The notes: generated by a model from the sequence alone, not told the origin. DNA of 64,000 nt from Amborella trichopoda (GCF_000471905.2 NW_006498233.1:681559-745558); one strand, 5' to 3'. Positions 51,901-60,545 are shown, numbered from the stretch's first letter. Made by a program: numbers and translations.

Positions 51901-54900
51901 GAGGACTTGGAATCCACAGTTTATGAGTCCACAATACTGCCGTGTTGGGTAAATGGTGGTGGCAATATGCTACTCAGCCAAACCACCTTTGGAGGGAAGT
52001 TATTCGACATAATTACTGTTTTGGCAGCAACAGTTGGACTCCAAGATGCAGGCTTAGTGGAAACATTTCTGGTTTTTGGAGGTCTTTACTCCATACCAGA
52101 GAGCTCTTCCTGCATAACATTCACTTTCGGCCAAGGATAGGGAATAAAGTTAAATTTTGGCTCGAAACTTGGTTGGGCCTCTGCCCCCTTAAGGATCTAT
52201 TCTCTTATCTCTTTGCTCTGGCGTCTGACCCTCTATCTCTGGTGCCCGAGAGCTTCACCTCGGCAGGATCTTCTAGATCTTGGACACCCATCTATAGGAG
52301 GCCCCTTTTCGACCATGAACTCCTACAATTTGCGAATATGGCAGAACTAATGCACTCGGTTTTCCTCCCAGATGCTGGCGAAGACAAGATCATCTGGACT
52401 CCCTCTTCTTCGGACTTGTTCTCGGCATCGTGTTTCTATTGTGCTCATAGTTCGCACTCTAGCCATTCTCTCCTTTCCAATCCTATCGCTTCCAAAGCTT
52501 GGATTCCATTTATCCCTGCTCGAATCCAACTGCACTGCTGGGTGGCCCTCAACAAGATAGTCCTAACCATTGACCAGATTCAAAACAAGGGTTTATGTAG
52601 ATGTACTATGTGGAGAGCAGGCAAAGAATCTAACGAGCACCTTTTTCTCCACTGCGATGTCGCAAGTGCATTGTGGAACTTTATTCTCCATCTTTTCAAT
52701 TGGTACTGGGTCCTTCCTCAGTCCATCCCTCAGCTCTTCACGGCTTTCATGTCCCTATCATTCTCTAAGAGAGGCTGCGTTCTGTATAAAGCTTCGGTTG
52801 GGGCCATTGTTTGGGTACTGTGGATTGAAAGGAACAACAGAATTTTCAGAAGTGAATCATCTTCCATTGATTGGTTGTTTGACAAGTTTAAAGGGCTTCT
52901 CTCTGTTTTGGTTCAAGAACCACCAACTCTTCAAAGATGTTGCCGTCTTTGTCCTTTTCTCCAATTGGCAATATTTGTTATCTCTCTCAAGCTTTAACAT
53001 CCGTTTGGAGACCACCTGAGGAAGGAACCATTAAGTTTAACTTTGATGGTAGCTCCTTAGGCAACCTGGAACCTTCTGGTATAGGGAGCATTTTCAGATC
53101 GCATGACAGCAACACTCATTTATCTTTCTCCCGCTCGATTGGCATAGCCGACTCGACTCTTGCTGAGGGTCTAACTCTTTTAGAAGGCCTTTGCAAGTTT
53201 AACCCTCTTCGGAGTTCTAGGCTTTTGTGGAAGGAGATTCAAGAAATGTCATATCATGGGCTTCCAAACCCCCCTCCTACCAGTGGAGACTAGACCACAT
53301 CTTCAAGGAGATAGGTCAAATTTCTGGAAACCTCATCATTTCTTGGAACCACATTTTTAGGGAATCGAATTTCTTGGCTGATGCACTGGCTAAGGAGGGG
53401 GCTCAGTATGCCGTCAATCTAGCTTTTTTGTTTCTTTTGTAAATTTTTTGTAAAGTTTGATATATTTAATACAAGTTAACATTCTCAAAAAAATAACCTC
53501 TGCGAAGTTACCCAACAGATTCATCAATCTATAAATCCAGTACTGGGTAGCAGCCTCACCTCAAGGCAAGACATTTGGGTGGCAGCCCCACCTTAAAGCA
53601 AGACGTTCATATAGGATGCTTGCAATAACCAAATGCTTGTTGGTCATTTATTGTACCAAGTAAAGGATTCTATGGGGCATGTTTGGTGGATGATCAATAA
53701 AATTCTTCTTAATGAGATCGGGAGTGTGAGAGTGAGATCGGGAGTGTGAGAAAGACAATCGGAAGTTGGAGCATAAGCATTGAAATTGTAGTAAATTTGA
53801 GGAATATTTGAAATTTTAATTTCCTGTATTTTCTTATTTCTAACCATGTACTCAAATTCCCGATCATTGAATTGATTTACCTAGCACAAAATTAATTAAA
53901 AAAATTTGTTACTTCAAATTTAATAGTGTTCGATAAATGACTGTATGAAGATACCCTATGAGTGCTTTGGGTTAAATTCATCCTTAAATTGGAGAAATTG
54001 AATTATAATGAAATAATTCACCTTTCAAAACTACAGTTAATAAAGATTGAGAATTTCCATTTCAGTTATTGGTTTTATAAACTCTATAAAAGGACATAAA
54101 GGGAGCTCGACCTTGTTTTCATTAGTTGTGTAGAGAGTTGCGTTAAAGGGCTCAGTAGACCAAGCCTATTGTATGGGAGTGCTGACAAAGATATTGATTT
54201 GCATAATATGGTTGCCCTTGGCAATTGTGCTAAAATTATGGACTCCAAATTTCAAGTTTGCAAAAGTTGTAAAAATTTAAATTTTCTCGCAAACTACTTC
54301 TCTCACATGCTAGAGGGGATTGGTGTGCGATTCCTGAATTGTGGGAATTTCAAATGCAAATCGATGGGGAGAACAATTCCATAGGAGTCGCGATTTTTTT
54401 TTCGTCAGATCACGATTCCAGACACCATTGAATGGTGTGGGGTCATGTGAAATTCTTAAAAGGTAGGAAACTCTATTCCAACATGATGGGGTACTGATGC
54501 CTACAAATAGGAATCACGGTTTCTGTTTTACTGGATTGCAATTCCGATTACTGAGAATCACGCCGACTATTATAAGATTGCAAATCATCTAGCACATACA
54601 ATTTCGCGATTCCGATTCCTGAAGCGAATTGGAATCACATGCATTTTCAACAACTATACTCTGATGGATCGATTTTTAGGACGACTACTGATTTGAAATA
54701 AGATGTGGACCAATATCTCTTTTTAGACCCTACTTGAACATCTTATCAAACACTTACATCCATTCACATAAAAGTAAGGGCTCATCGAAACTATGAATCA
54801 ATGCCTAATCTATTATCCTTCATTTCATGTTTTATCGTAATTATAAATCATACCAAAAATAGGTAAATACGATGTATGGAAGGAACTCATCGAGATGCTC

Positions 54901-57900
54901 CAAACTAGGGCTTGTAGAGACTGGCAAAAACACACACCTTGCTAATACCCTGCTGGAATTTCTCGAACATAGAGAGATTAGTAACAATATAGAGATAGAA
55001 AGTGATTGAGAGATTATGAGAACATGATGGCTTCACAATAGTGATTGGGGGTATCCCTTTCAAGGCAATAGATATACCCTTAGGTTCAAGGCACCTCTAA
55101 ATGGTTAGTGAGAGAAAGATAGGGAACATGGATATTGTAAGATAGTGAGAGGTCTATTACATCAAACTCCCCAAACCCTACCTCCAAGTATATAGCCCCT
55201 TTGCTTCAATGGGTGGAAAGAAATATGTGGGGAAATTTTTTAGTGTATAGAAACCAAATTAGATGGGTTTGCACTTGAACTATGTCACAAATACATGACA
55301 ATACAACTCAAAACCTTGCACAATTCAATACAATTGAGCTTACAACCTTGAATTACAACAACATAACTGTGATTACAGTGAACAGAACACTCCTTATACA
55401 CTCAAAATAAGAGGAGACATCTCAATTAGGGTCCCTTGTCCATCACTAAGCAAACCTACACATGGAGATCAACGAACATGACAAGTATGTAGTGCATTAC
55501 GAAATTCTGCATTATACAAATTTACAATGCAAAATTATATATCAAATGACTTTACAAAACTCAAGGAAACATGATCTCCAGCATTACAACACACATATGC
55601 TCACGTGAATAATGTTATATGTCCATGGGAAGCCAATTGGAGCTCTCGGTTTCCTGGTCCATGGCCTTAGGTCTTAGCTATGTACTATAGAGTGACATGT
55701 GATGACATATCTCAAAACTCGGCCAAATTCATCATATCATAAGTAGGAAGCCAAGCATCTATTGATACACATTTGAAACATGGAAGGATTTGCAAAAATC
55801 AAATGATAGAAAATACAAGTGGAGCTCGTAGAAGAAATCGTGACACAAAATCACAAAACCGGTTTCAAGAGTTCACAGAACAAGCCACAACAATTCAACA
55901 TAATCTCCTCTCATGAAAATCAACAATTTGATCCACCAAATATGAGATTTAATTGACTGATCTAAATGTGAAATTCTCAGAGAAATATCTATCAATTAAT
56001 CTCCTAATCTCTTAGGACAGCTTATGGAAACTAAATAAAATCTTATAGAAAAGCTCATGAAAACTCAATCAAATTACGCATGGATGATTCCTTCAACTTT
56101 ATGGATCAAAGTAGATCAAGAATTCAAGGATCAAGATTCAAGAATCAAATTGATGAAGGAACCCTGCTGCAATTAGAATTTCACAGGGAGATGAAAAGAC
56201 TAAAATCAATGCAAAGGAAAATATCTTACTCAATTGATGAAGGTCTTGAAAACTAGATCATCCATGGCTTTGATTGAACTTGAATTAATCATCAATGGAG
56301 CATTCAATGGAGCTTCTCTCAATTGAAATGAATACTCACTTTTGATCTAATGGAAGAGAGCAAAAGAGAGAGGAGATAGCCTAGGGCGTACGACTTAAGA
56401 GGATTCGAGAGAGAGTGAGAGTGGTGTGCCACTTAGAGAGAGACTGAACTCAAGTGTGGGAAATGAATGACTAAAGGGGGTATTTATAGTCTTCTAGCCA
56501 CCAAGTGTATAGATGCTTCTAGATAGTTGAATTTAGGCCCTCCATGTCATCATCCTATGGCTACAAAGAGAGACTTGATCCTAGCCTATGGTCCACTATC
56601 ATGCCATCAAGATGTGTGGTATGAATTTAAACACCATTATCCTTATTTTTTAATGACCATAATTCACTCCAATATTCCGTGTATGAAAATACCCTTGCTT
56701 CTTTCATATAATTGAACTTAAAATCAAGTTAGAGGGTATACCCTTAGAGGTAATTTGACAAAATTCAAGCAAAAATCAAATTTGAAATTGCCCTCCTTTT
56801 TATAAGAGCATGTGGGGCTAATAAAATTATGCCACTTCAGCTAGTTGGTTAAGTGCACAACTACCATATACCTTTAGGGTTTAAGTTGGAGTATAAAATC
56901 TTATGCCCCTTCAAGAAGGCTCACACATGTGCACAAACCACATGCTTTTCACATTTATCATGTGCTCAAATTAATTTTCCAATTTCTCAAAGTATCACAA
57001 AATAGCACATTTGAATGGCCCTTAAATCAACAAACACACAAAGGACAAGGGGGTCCCCATGGGGGATTGATGTCACCCCCACGTCACCCTCCACATGTGG
57101 GGTTGACGTGGGATCCTTGTGACACCACGTGGACACCTTGGTAATTTGGGTGTCCCTTGTCGGTTCTGGGGGGGACTCTCCTTGTTTGTCATTTCGCAAA
57201 AACAGTTATGGAAAACTCATTTTCTTGTTCAGAAGAATCTGGGAAAATTCCTAAAAATCCACAGAACTTATTTTAATCATTTTTCATTAAAACAAATCAT
57301 TTTAACACTGTTTCAAAACATTTCCAAGGGATCTTATGTAGTTGAATTAAGAATCGGAGCACTCCATTCGGCTAGACCCGGAATTCAAAGCTATCTTTTC
57401 GGTATGACCCAACAAACTCATGACCTACAATATATATTCAAGGGCTCAAAATGTAGTATATTAAAGTCAAATCAACGAGTGATCCTGAATCCCTAAGGAC
57501 TAGAGAATTGCAGGTGCACCTCCTAAAGGACATGCACGCACATGGTGCGGGGGTTCCTCTCTTGGCACATTTGTATACTTTTTACCAGTGGATCCTTGGA
57601 AGTGTGGCTTCCCATGCATTGTGATTGTTTTATACACATGCTACGAGAAGGTTCTCAGAGTCAAGGATTTAAGATAATGCCCTCTATTGGCCCTAAGCTT
57701 TCCATATCATCGAGCTTATATCATCAATCATATAAATCGCTTTGCCTTGCCCATCATACTGTCATGAGGCTCAAACATAACAACCAACTTTGACATAGAT
57801 GTAACCCTCAACTCTCTCGGGACCTTCCATGTATACAAATCCTCTTCATGACTCACTTGGGATCCTTTGTCTCACAGAAGGTTCTTTCCATTTTGAAACG

Positions 57901-59508
57901 AGGGTTTCACATCTTGGTAAAAAAGATACTTTCTCTAATAGCTCGACATTATTTACTATTGTTTTTTCATTTCCCTTTTGTGGACTTGGATTGGGTTTGG
58001 GCTATGCGCCCCAAGCGGGTGACTCTTAGTCCTAGTGCACTAAAACCCTAGAGTCGTATCTCTCTATTACTCCAACTAAAGTTGAGAGCTATTCAAATGT
58101 CGGAATTTTAAGGTCACAAAAGGATATAATTCCAACAATTTTATAAAATGTGGACCAAATGGTGTAAAAATGGGGATGGTTTGATCATTTGAAAAATGGT
58201 AATAAAGGACAATTTTATTATTCCGAAGCAGTCCACAAAATATGGAGGAAACCCTACACTTAACAAATTGTTGATTTTTATGCAGTATTTATATATTTCA
58301 ATTCTTTCATCAAAGTCGCATCTTCTTGATTTGCCTCATTTTCCTCCCAGAAATGATTGCTCTAAGTGCTTCTGGCTTTTGAAATGCCTAATTACTAATA
58401 AGAATACCAATTATGTAGGGTATTGAAATCCAAACACCTTATGAATCTGTAAGTGACCTCATATTGACATAAACATATAATGAACATGAAAACATGCCAA
58501 ACAATTTAAGTCATTCTGAATTATGTATTTTGAATGATGAGAGTACTCATTCCTTTACATGCTTGGAATGCGTACATTGCTTTGAAAAGTAGTTGACATT
58601 GCAGTTTTTCATTTTTTTCGCTGGTCTTTAAGATCTATTTTCTTCCATGGACAATCTTCTTGTGATGTGGACAATCTTCTTGTGATGCCCTGTCTACTAA
58701 GGAAAAGAAAACAAAAGGAAAGAGAGAAACAAACCTCATTCCCACTGTTTTTTCACTAATTACTTTCTTGTCCTGGCATCGCTATATCTGTTTATGCATT
58801 GGTTTGCTATGTTGGCCTTTTGCATCTTAGAATTTGTGCATAAATTACTTCTTTAATATCTAATGAGAAATAAGGAAAGGAAAGTGAAAAGCAACCTCAT
58901 GCCTGTGGTTTCCATCACAAATTAATTTCTTGTTCCAGGCAACTCACCGTCTGTTTATGCATTGGATAGCGATGTTGGCTCTTCGCATCTTAGGCTTGGT
59001 ATGTGAATTGCTTCTTTAACATTACTTTCAGTTCCTCAATATTTGTCTTCCTAGTCATCATTTTTTGTCTCCCCACCAAAGTAGTTTAGTTAACTTCGAC
59101 ACAAAATCTAGGGATCTTTTGTCTTAAGGATGTGATATTATGATAATTTAGCAGTTGCAGCCGGCACGTGCTCGTAACACCATGAAAGTAGGTGATGAAA
59201 CAAATAAGATTCCCCAAAGTTCCGCAATGCAAACAAATGGGATTTGCGGTCAAGTAGACCCTATGAATGACACCTCAAAGGCAGAAGAAAGCTATGCCAT
59301 CTTCGATGAAATACACAGGTAGAATAAAAAGCTAATCTTTTTATTGGAGCTCTTTTCAAACTGAAATTTGCTTCTTTTTAAGGTGTTACTGTTTTGCAGT
59401 GTGTCATTTGATGGTTCGTTTGGAGACGTCACAAAGCCCGAGAGGAATCCAATATGGGAACTAGTGAAAGCATTCATTAATGCCTTCATCAGGTTCTGGT
59501 CAGAGTGA
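30340..59508 (+). CDS. Conserved plant protein of unknown function, 5 coding exons, ~687 aa
   Basis: Joined exons are 30340-30473, 37335-38931, 58939-58998, 59155-59318 and 59400-59508, all with GT-AG borders and matching phases. Residues 1-77 form a block I recognise as conserved in plants: RWVGQTFALA (7-16), a basic KKPRKRRTREERK (24-36, possible nuclear signal) and HKEVGGSFYT (61-70). The middle (~80-577) is low-complexity, Ser/Glu/Asp-rich and likely disordered, with three ~63-residue repeats at 276-461. The last 20 residues are hydrophobic/aromatic and end FWSE. I cannot name the gene or its role; the basic block suggests a nuclear protein. Intron 2 is ~20 kb and full of transposons. An extra small exon inside it is possible, but none is required by phase. 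Confidence 0.75.
32459..32625. other. Assembly gap (20 N) with near-duplicated flanks
   Basis: The ~70 bases before the N-run (from TTGACATCTTAGATT, 32459) recur just after it (from 32550), with many single-base insertions and changes. Both contain GGTAAGGAGATGCAGCA and ATGTGCAT. This is the pattern of two contig ends that should have been merged, with one end error-rich. Confidence 0.75.
32630..32697. repeat. (TA)n-(TTTA)n microsatellite
   Basis: TATATA run from ~32632 followed by TTTATTTATTTA units. Confidence 0.9.
34219..36028 (-). mobile_element. Solo LTR, family L, ~1.8 kb, in intron 1
   Basis: Left end TGAAAACTGTG resembles the left ends at 24.53 and 46.25 kb; right end AGGCCACATATCCCAACA matches them closely. 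The minus strand has a TATA-like CTACAAATAGATATAG (~34650) followed by a (TC)n leader, the complement of the (GA)n run at 34576-34619. Flanks are TCCTA-C on the left and TCCTT on the right, so the target duplication is imperfect. No coding interior. Confidence 0.6.
34576..34619. repeat. (GA)n microsatellite within LTR leader
   Basis: About 22 uninterrupted GA units, at the position of the CT-rich leader of the minus-strand LTR. Confidence 0.9.
36579..37289. mobile_element. Long-TIR DNA element (Mutator-like, non-autonomous), ~710 bp
   Basis: The ends form inverted repeats of ~110 bp. Left: GACAAAATATCATTGAAATG, then TGGTCAAATAAACCAAATTT and TAAGATCATTTCAC. Reversed right end: GACCAAGAAAATATCATTGA, then GGTGGTCATATCAACAAATT and GAAAAGACCATTTCAC. 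The interior is noncoding. Long TIRs suggest a MULE-type element. I see no clean target duplication. The right end lies 45 bp before the exon 2 acceptor. Confidence 0.65.
37335..38931 (+). CDS. Host gene exon 2 (large, 1,597 bp)
   Basis: Acceptor ATTTTCAG ends at 37334 and donor CTTCAG|GTAATT follows 38931. It completes Lys45 and encodes residues 46-577. It carries the HKEVGGSFYT motif, a poly-Ser stretch (SSSSSSS near residue 83), and three tandem repeats at 38026-38583. The ATG at 37282 is inside the flanking transposon end and is not the start. The exon leaves phase 0. Confidence 0.8.
38026..38583 (+). repeat. Three in-frame ~63-codon tandem repeats in exon 2
   Basis: Units at 38026-38214, 38215-38403 and 38404-38583 align at protein level: (N/T)-F/L-(A/S)TA, then QAV-(Q/K)-(V/L)-EV, (S/D)S(S)DETD-like and METHQNQ/MHQNQ endings. 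The first two are 189 bp each; the third is 180 bp and more diverged. No indel breaks the frame, so expansion happened under reading-frame constraint. Confidence 0.85.
39329..39483 (+). mobile_element. RTE-type LINE 3' end with C-terminal RT codons
   Basis: Reads PKRTWLEVVRKDMGTFGL, then DDMTFNRAKWRTEIHAADP and a stop, followed by GGGAAAAGGCTAAAATGATG and a (GATGAT)n tail. This is the characteristic C-terminus and microsatellite tail of plant RTE LINEs. Only the 3' end is present, as usual for aborted reverse transcription. Confidence 0.7.
39890..39945 (-). mobile_element. RTE-type LINE 3' tail, minus strand
   Basis: The minus strand reads TCAACCTCGAATAGTTGGAA, then TAAGGTTCGGATGATGATGA, the end of an RTE element as at 39.4 and 20.5 kb. 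Very short copy. Confidence 0.5.
40550..42060 (-). pseudogene. hAT-superfamily transposase relic
   Basis: The minus strand contains GIPTAKELRTT (~41990), then DEWTNTSHLPIINIVASFTF and GSTFFKAI (~41900-41820), matching the DUF659-type D-x-WT...PLINI-x-A...G..F(L/F)KA block of plant hAT transposases. After an inserted element (41361-41720), HFASNVIVIKRIQEVKSAL (~41060-41000) matches the RFASNFxMLxRLxxVKxAL block, and PLYCRAYCLKPKILH (~40680-40635) the AYxLNPKY block near the dimerisation domain. Stops and frameshifts abound, and no termini are visible. Confidence 0.6.
41361..41720. mobile_element. Short element with TTTCAAAAAGCG inverted ends and GC-rich borders
   Basis: Ends are AAGTGTTTCAAAAAGCG on the left and CGCTTTTTGAAACTAT on the right, inverted. 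Next to them are GC-rich CACCTAGGCG, GTGCCTAGGCGGGCGC and GGTGCTGGGCGGTCCGC segments around an AT-rich core. GGCCACA occurs directly outside both ends (41347 and ~41721), a likely 7-9-bp target duplication. It splits the hAT relic. Noncoding. Confidence 0.6.
42548..42600 (-). mobile_element. LINE 3' end fragment, minus strand
   Basis: The minus strand reads TTTTAATGCAGTTAACCC, then TTTTCTCAAAAAAA, closely matching the 3' end of the LINE at 53.46-53.49 kb (AATACAAGTTAACATTCTC plus A-run). A possible third tail lies at 44219-44240. The left limit of the copy is unclear. Confidence 0.5.
42931..42992. repeat. (AG)n microsatellite
   Basis: About 31 AG units, then GTAGTAGTAG and an irregular GTAACGTAAC-rich stretch running into the assembly gap. 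Confidence 0.9.
43010..43207. other. Low-complexity GTAAC/GTAAAC stretch and 115-N gap
   Basis: From ~43017 the sequence is composed almost only of CGTAACGTAACGTAAACG words and stops at an N-run (43093-43207). This is probably an unresolved simple repeat or noisy contig end. Frames crossing it are meaningless. Confidence 0.7.
43731..44140 (+). mobile_element. LTR-like GGAATC-rich fragment, plus orientation
   Basis: Begins TTATAGTTGATGGAAATGC and has many GATTCC/GGAATC words. Start and texture match the complement of the segment ending at 54.65 kb (TATAGTTGTTGAAAATGC). It is therefore an inverted relative of the LTR at the other side of the copia relic rather than a matching direct LTR. Confidence 0.45.
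44908..45115. repeat. ~103-bp tandem duplication in the copia relic
   Basis: Two adjacent copies share CCTACATCTATTATTATGGG, TAGCTTGTTTTCCTTTTGAT and TCTTCAAAGAAGTAAGCCT. They correspond to the region after the integrase domain. Confidence 0.8.
45255..46255. repeat. ~500-bp tandem duplication of the integrase segment
   Basis: 45255-45740 and 45768-46255 are ~90% alike by eye. Both start AGCCCCATACCTTGATATGG (minus-strand LDHIKVWG end) and both end at the integrase core next to GGTAATAAAATATTCACTCC. This puts the C-terminal part of one integrase copy ahead of the core of the next. Confidence 0.8.
46254..47625 (-). mobile_element. Solo LTR, family L, 1.37 kb, inserted in the copia relic
   Basis: Left end TAAAAGTTGG (TG changed to TA); right end AATGGCCCAAAAACCCAACA. 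TTTTC precedes it and TTTTTC follows, fitting a 5-bp target duplication. Removing it restores the copia reading from HTDIC to the integrase core. The minus strand has a TATA box TCTATAAATAGCC (~46350) and CTCTCTC leader. A GC-rich CCTAGGC-type end with CTTTTTGAAACACTGG lies inside at 47410-47500. Confidence 0.7.
48320..48715. mobile_element. Probable ~400-bp insertion in the copia relic
   Basis: This segment interrupts the minus-strand reading between the zinc knuckle and the protease. It contains ACTATTCACGAGTACTGTTC, AGAGAGAAAAGCTTAGGC and AAACCCTAGG words of plant LTR type. Ends are not clear. Confidence 0.35.
49463..49482 (-). other. Copia primer-binding site (tRNA-iMet type)
   Basis: The minus strand reads TATCAGAGCCTACATT immediately upstream of the gag ATG, the usual complement of plant initiator-Met tRNA used by Ty1/copia elements (consensus TGGTATCAGAGC). 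It fixes the 5' LTR on the higher-coordinate side. Confidence 0.65.
50020..53495 (+). pseudogene. L1-type LINE, 5'-truncated ORF2 (EN-RT-zinc knuckle-RNase H)
   Basis: The endonuclease C-terminal half starts near MYGPNQDN (50037) with HIGGDFSVTRW and KIDRCVISLDWD. RT has DRAPGPDGYPMAF, TQGAFIKDRQILDG, KLDWEKAYDHVDWS, SRGIPQGDPLS and, after a frameshift, QYADDTLVFCDA (YADD at 51496-51507). The zf-RVT region has FRPRIGNKVKFWL and EHLFLHC. RNase H has INFDGSS-like KFNFDGSS, LAEGL and NFLADALAKEG, with a frameshift near 53230. ORF1 and the EN N-terminus are missing. The 3' end is TTAACATTCTC plus A7. About 75 RT residues are deleted near 51047. It cannot encode an active protein. Confidence 0.85.
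53496..54000. other. Spacer after the LINE, no gene
   Basis: Contains a short tandem doublet (GAGATCGGGAGTGTGAGA near 53716 and 53735). It may belong to the interrupted LTR or another insertion. Confidence 0.35.
54677..58137 (-). mobile_element. Long LTR-type sequence (~3.4 kb) in intron 2
   Basis: Right end ATAATTCCAACA and left end TAGGACGACT are flanked by ATTTT on each side (54672-54676, 58138-58142), a possible but low-complexity target duplication. The minus strand carries a TATA box GACTATAAATACC (~56500) and CTCTCTCT leader. The segment with CGGAGCACTCC at 57355 and the distal GTGCAC...CTCTCT region are shared, inverted, with the LTR starting at 63010. No polyprotein was found, and short frames within it are not genes. 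Confidence 0.45.
58649..58688. repeat. Perfect 20-bp tandem duplication
   Basis: Two adjacent copies of TGGACAATCTTCTTGTGATG. Confidence 0.9.
58776..58835 (+). pseudogene. Decayed duplicate of host exon 3
   Basis: The segment 58725-58860 repeats 58885-59020, including exon 3 and both intron borders. The pseudo-exon shares CTGTTTATGCATTGG and ATGTTGGC with the real one. Its acceptor has changed from CCAGGC to CCTGGC, destroying the AG, and the donor reads TTT|GTGCAT. It is still 60 nt and open in the same frame (LFMHWFAMLAFCIL). Confidence 0.7.
58939..58998 (+). CDS. Host gene exon 3 (60 bp, phase 0/0)
   Basis: Acceptor TTCCAG at 58933-58938, donor GTATGTG at 58999. It encodes 20 residues (hydrophobic, LFMHWIAMLALRIL). 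Being 60 nt with phase 0 on both sides, it can be skipped without a frameshift. Another frame of the exon looks more hydrophilic but cannot join exon 4 in frame. Confidence 0.6.
59155..59318 (+). CDS. Host gene exon 4 (164 bp)
   Basis: Acceptor TTTAGCAG at 59147-59154, donor ACACAG|GTAGAA at 59319. Only one frame is open, starting LQPARARNTMKVGDE and ending YAIFDEIH plus two bases. A second AG six bases downstream (TTGCAG) could serve as an alternative in-frame acceptor, dropping two residues. Confidence 0.7.
59400..59508 (+). CDS. Host gene exon 5, C-terminus and stop
   Basis: Acceptor TGTTTTGCAG ends at 59399. The exon encodes SVSFDGSFGDVTKPERNPIW and then LVKAFINAFIRFWSE, ending TGA (59506-59508). 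The aromatic C-terminal helix is the second conserved-looking part of the protein. Confidence 0.75.
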
Positions 59509-59990
59509 ATCACATCTGAGTGCTGAAAGGTTTAATGAGTTCAGTGCTGAAAGATACAAGGGTTCTTTGGTCTGCGCAGTTTTCAAGTTGAGAGAATTTG
59601 TCTTTGTTAGAAGGCAAAGGCGTGCATGCATGAGCACCCCATCTTCTGGACCAAATATGTTGAGTGGTATGTGTGTAATTTGAGTCATTTGGTAGTATCT
59701 TTCCACCATTGACAAGTTCCCTTCTGTACTTTCTAAGAGACTCTCCGCTCTAGATGTGGTGAAACAGGCAACTACTTCAATGAGTGCATGCGTCCTCTCA
59801 CATGTGAATGGTCTTTTATCTTGTTTACCTGTTGTGTAATGTCTTATGGGGCGCATTTGGTTAATGGAAGATGCAGCTTCCAAGGCCATATCGCCTGCTA
59901 ATTTCGAGAGTGGCGGCTTCCCTAGCGGCAGCAATCAAGCAAGCTGCTACATCCATTTATTTAAGGAAAAAGTGTAGTATGTGTCAAGGT
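59509..59990 (+). other. Probable 3' UTR and downstream sequence
   Basis: Non-coding sequence after the stop. The antisense frame 59500-59934 is open for 144 codons but has no recognised homology and overlaps the 3' UTR entirely. No strong AATAAA is visible, so the 3' end is not fixed. Confidence 0.4.
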
Positions 59991-60545
59991 ACATATCTAC
60001 ACGTGCGCCTCCCTGATGAAACTAACGTCCATCTCAAAGATGGATGTTAAAAGGTGGTGGTCCTACCATCACCTACAAATTAATGGATGATAAAGCATAA
60101 ATCATATTATTCTTTATTTTTAAAATCATTTTCATTGTACATTCACATTCATCATGGTATAGATTGTTAACCCATCCAAAATGCGTCACTAAGATGGGCT
60201 TTCGGAGAGACTCGTATGAATAGATGAGCTGGCCAGCTCATAGAAACCTTGTCCTTTATTTAATGTGATATGTGAAGATGTGGCTTCCAAAATAGCATGA
60301 CACTTCCTATTGTCAATGCTATATTATACTCCTGTGGGAATATATTGTCCTTTTACTTTCTCGAGTAAAAGCCCACCTAGAATCAATTTTTGGACCCTTA
60401 ATGTTTATTGGATGTAACCTCTTTAACCCATGGATAAACCTCAAAAACTCCCGATCTCATCCTCCATGATTATTAGGTGGTTTCCAAAATTTCGAACTTA
60501 AAAAAATCCTCCTAACTAGGTCTTTTGACAGAAGGAATATAAGTT
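59991..60545. other. Intergenic spacer
   Basis: Nothing recognised except a short inverted pair around CCATCTCAAAGATGG at 60030. Confidence 0.35.

Larger units (their letters stand above)
49484..54652 (-). mobile_element. Copia 5' LTR region, interrupted by a LINE
   Basis: Sequence above the primer-binding site is rich in GATTCC/GGAATC (49500-49800, 54330-54640) and ends at 54652. There the minus strand begins TGTTGAAAATGCATG, a plausible LTR start. The + strand LINE at ~50.0-53.5 kb splits it. The exact extent of LTR against other insertions at 53.5-54.0 kb is uncertain. Confidence 0.4.
38932..58938 (+). other. Host gene intron 2 (~20 kb, nested transposons)
   Basis: Phase-0 intron bounded by CAG|GTAATTTT and TTCCAG|GCAACT. 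Between them lie RTE tails, a hAT relic, LINE tails, a copia relic, an almost complete 5'-truncated LINE and family-L type LTRs. No host exon was recognised inside, but a short one could be missed. Confidence 0.65.

Noticed and set aside
52347..53019. Alternative frames within the LINE (both strands)
   Set aside because: Shadows of ORF2; the zf-RVT and RNase H motifs lie in the 51942-52997 frame and its continuation.
58939..58998. Alternative, more hydrophilic frame for exon 3
   Set aside because: It would put exon 4 out of frame, where both other frames hit stops quickly.
59500..59934. 144-codon antisense frame over the 3' UTR
   Set aside because: No recognised domain and no supporting splice or promoter signals. 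Treated as chance.
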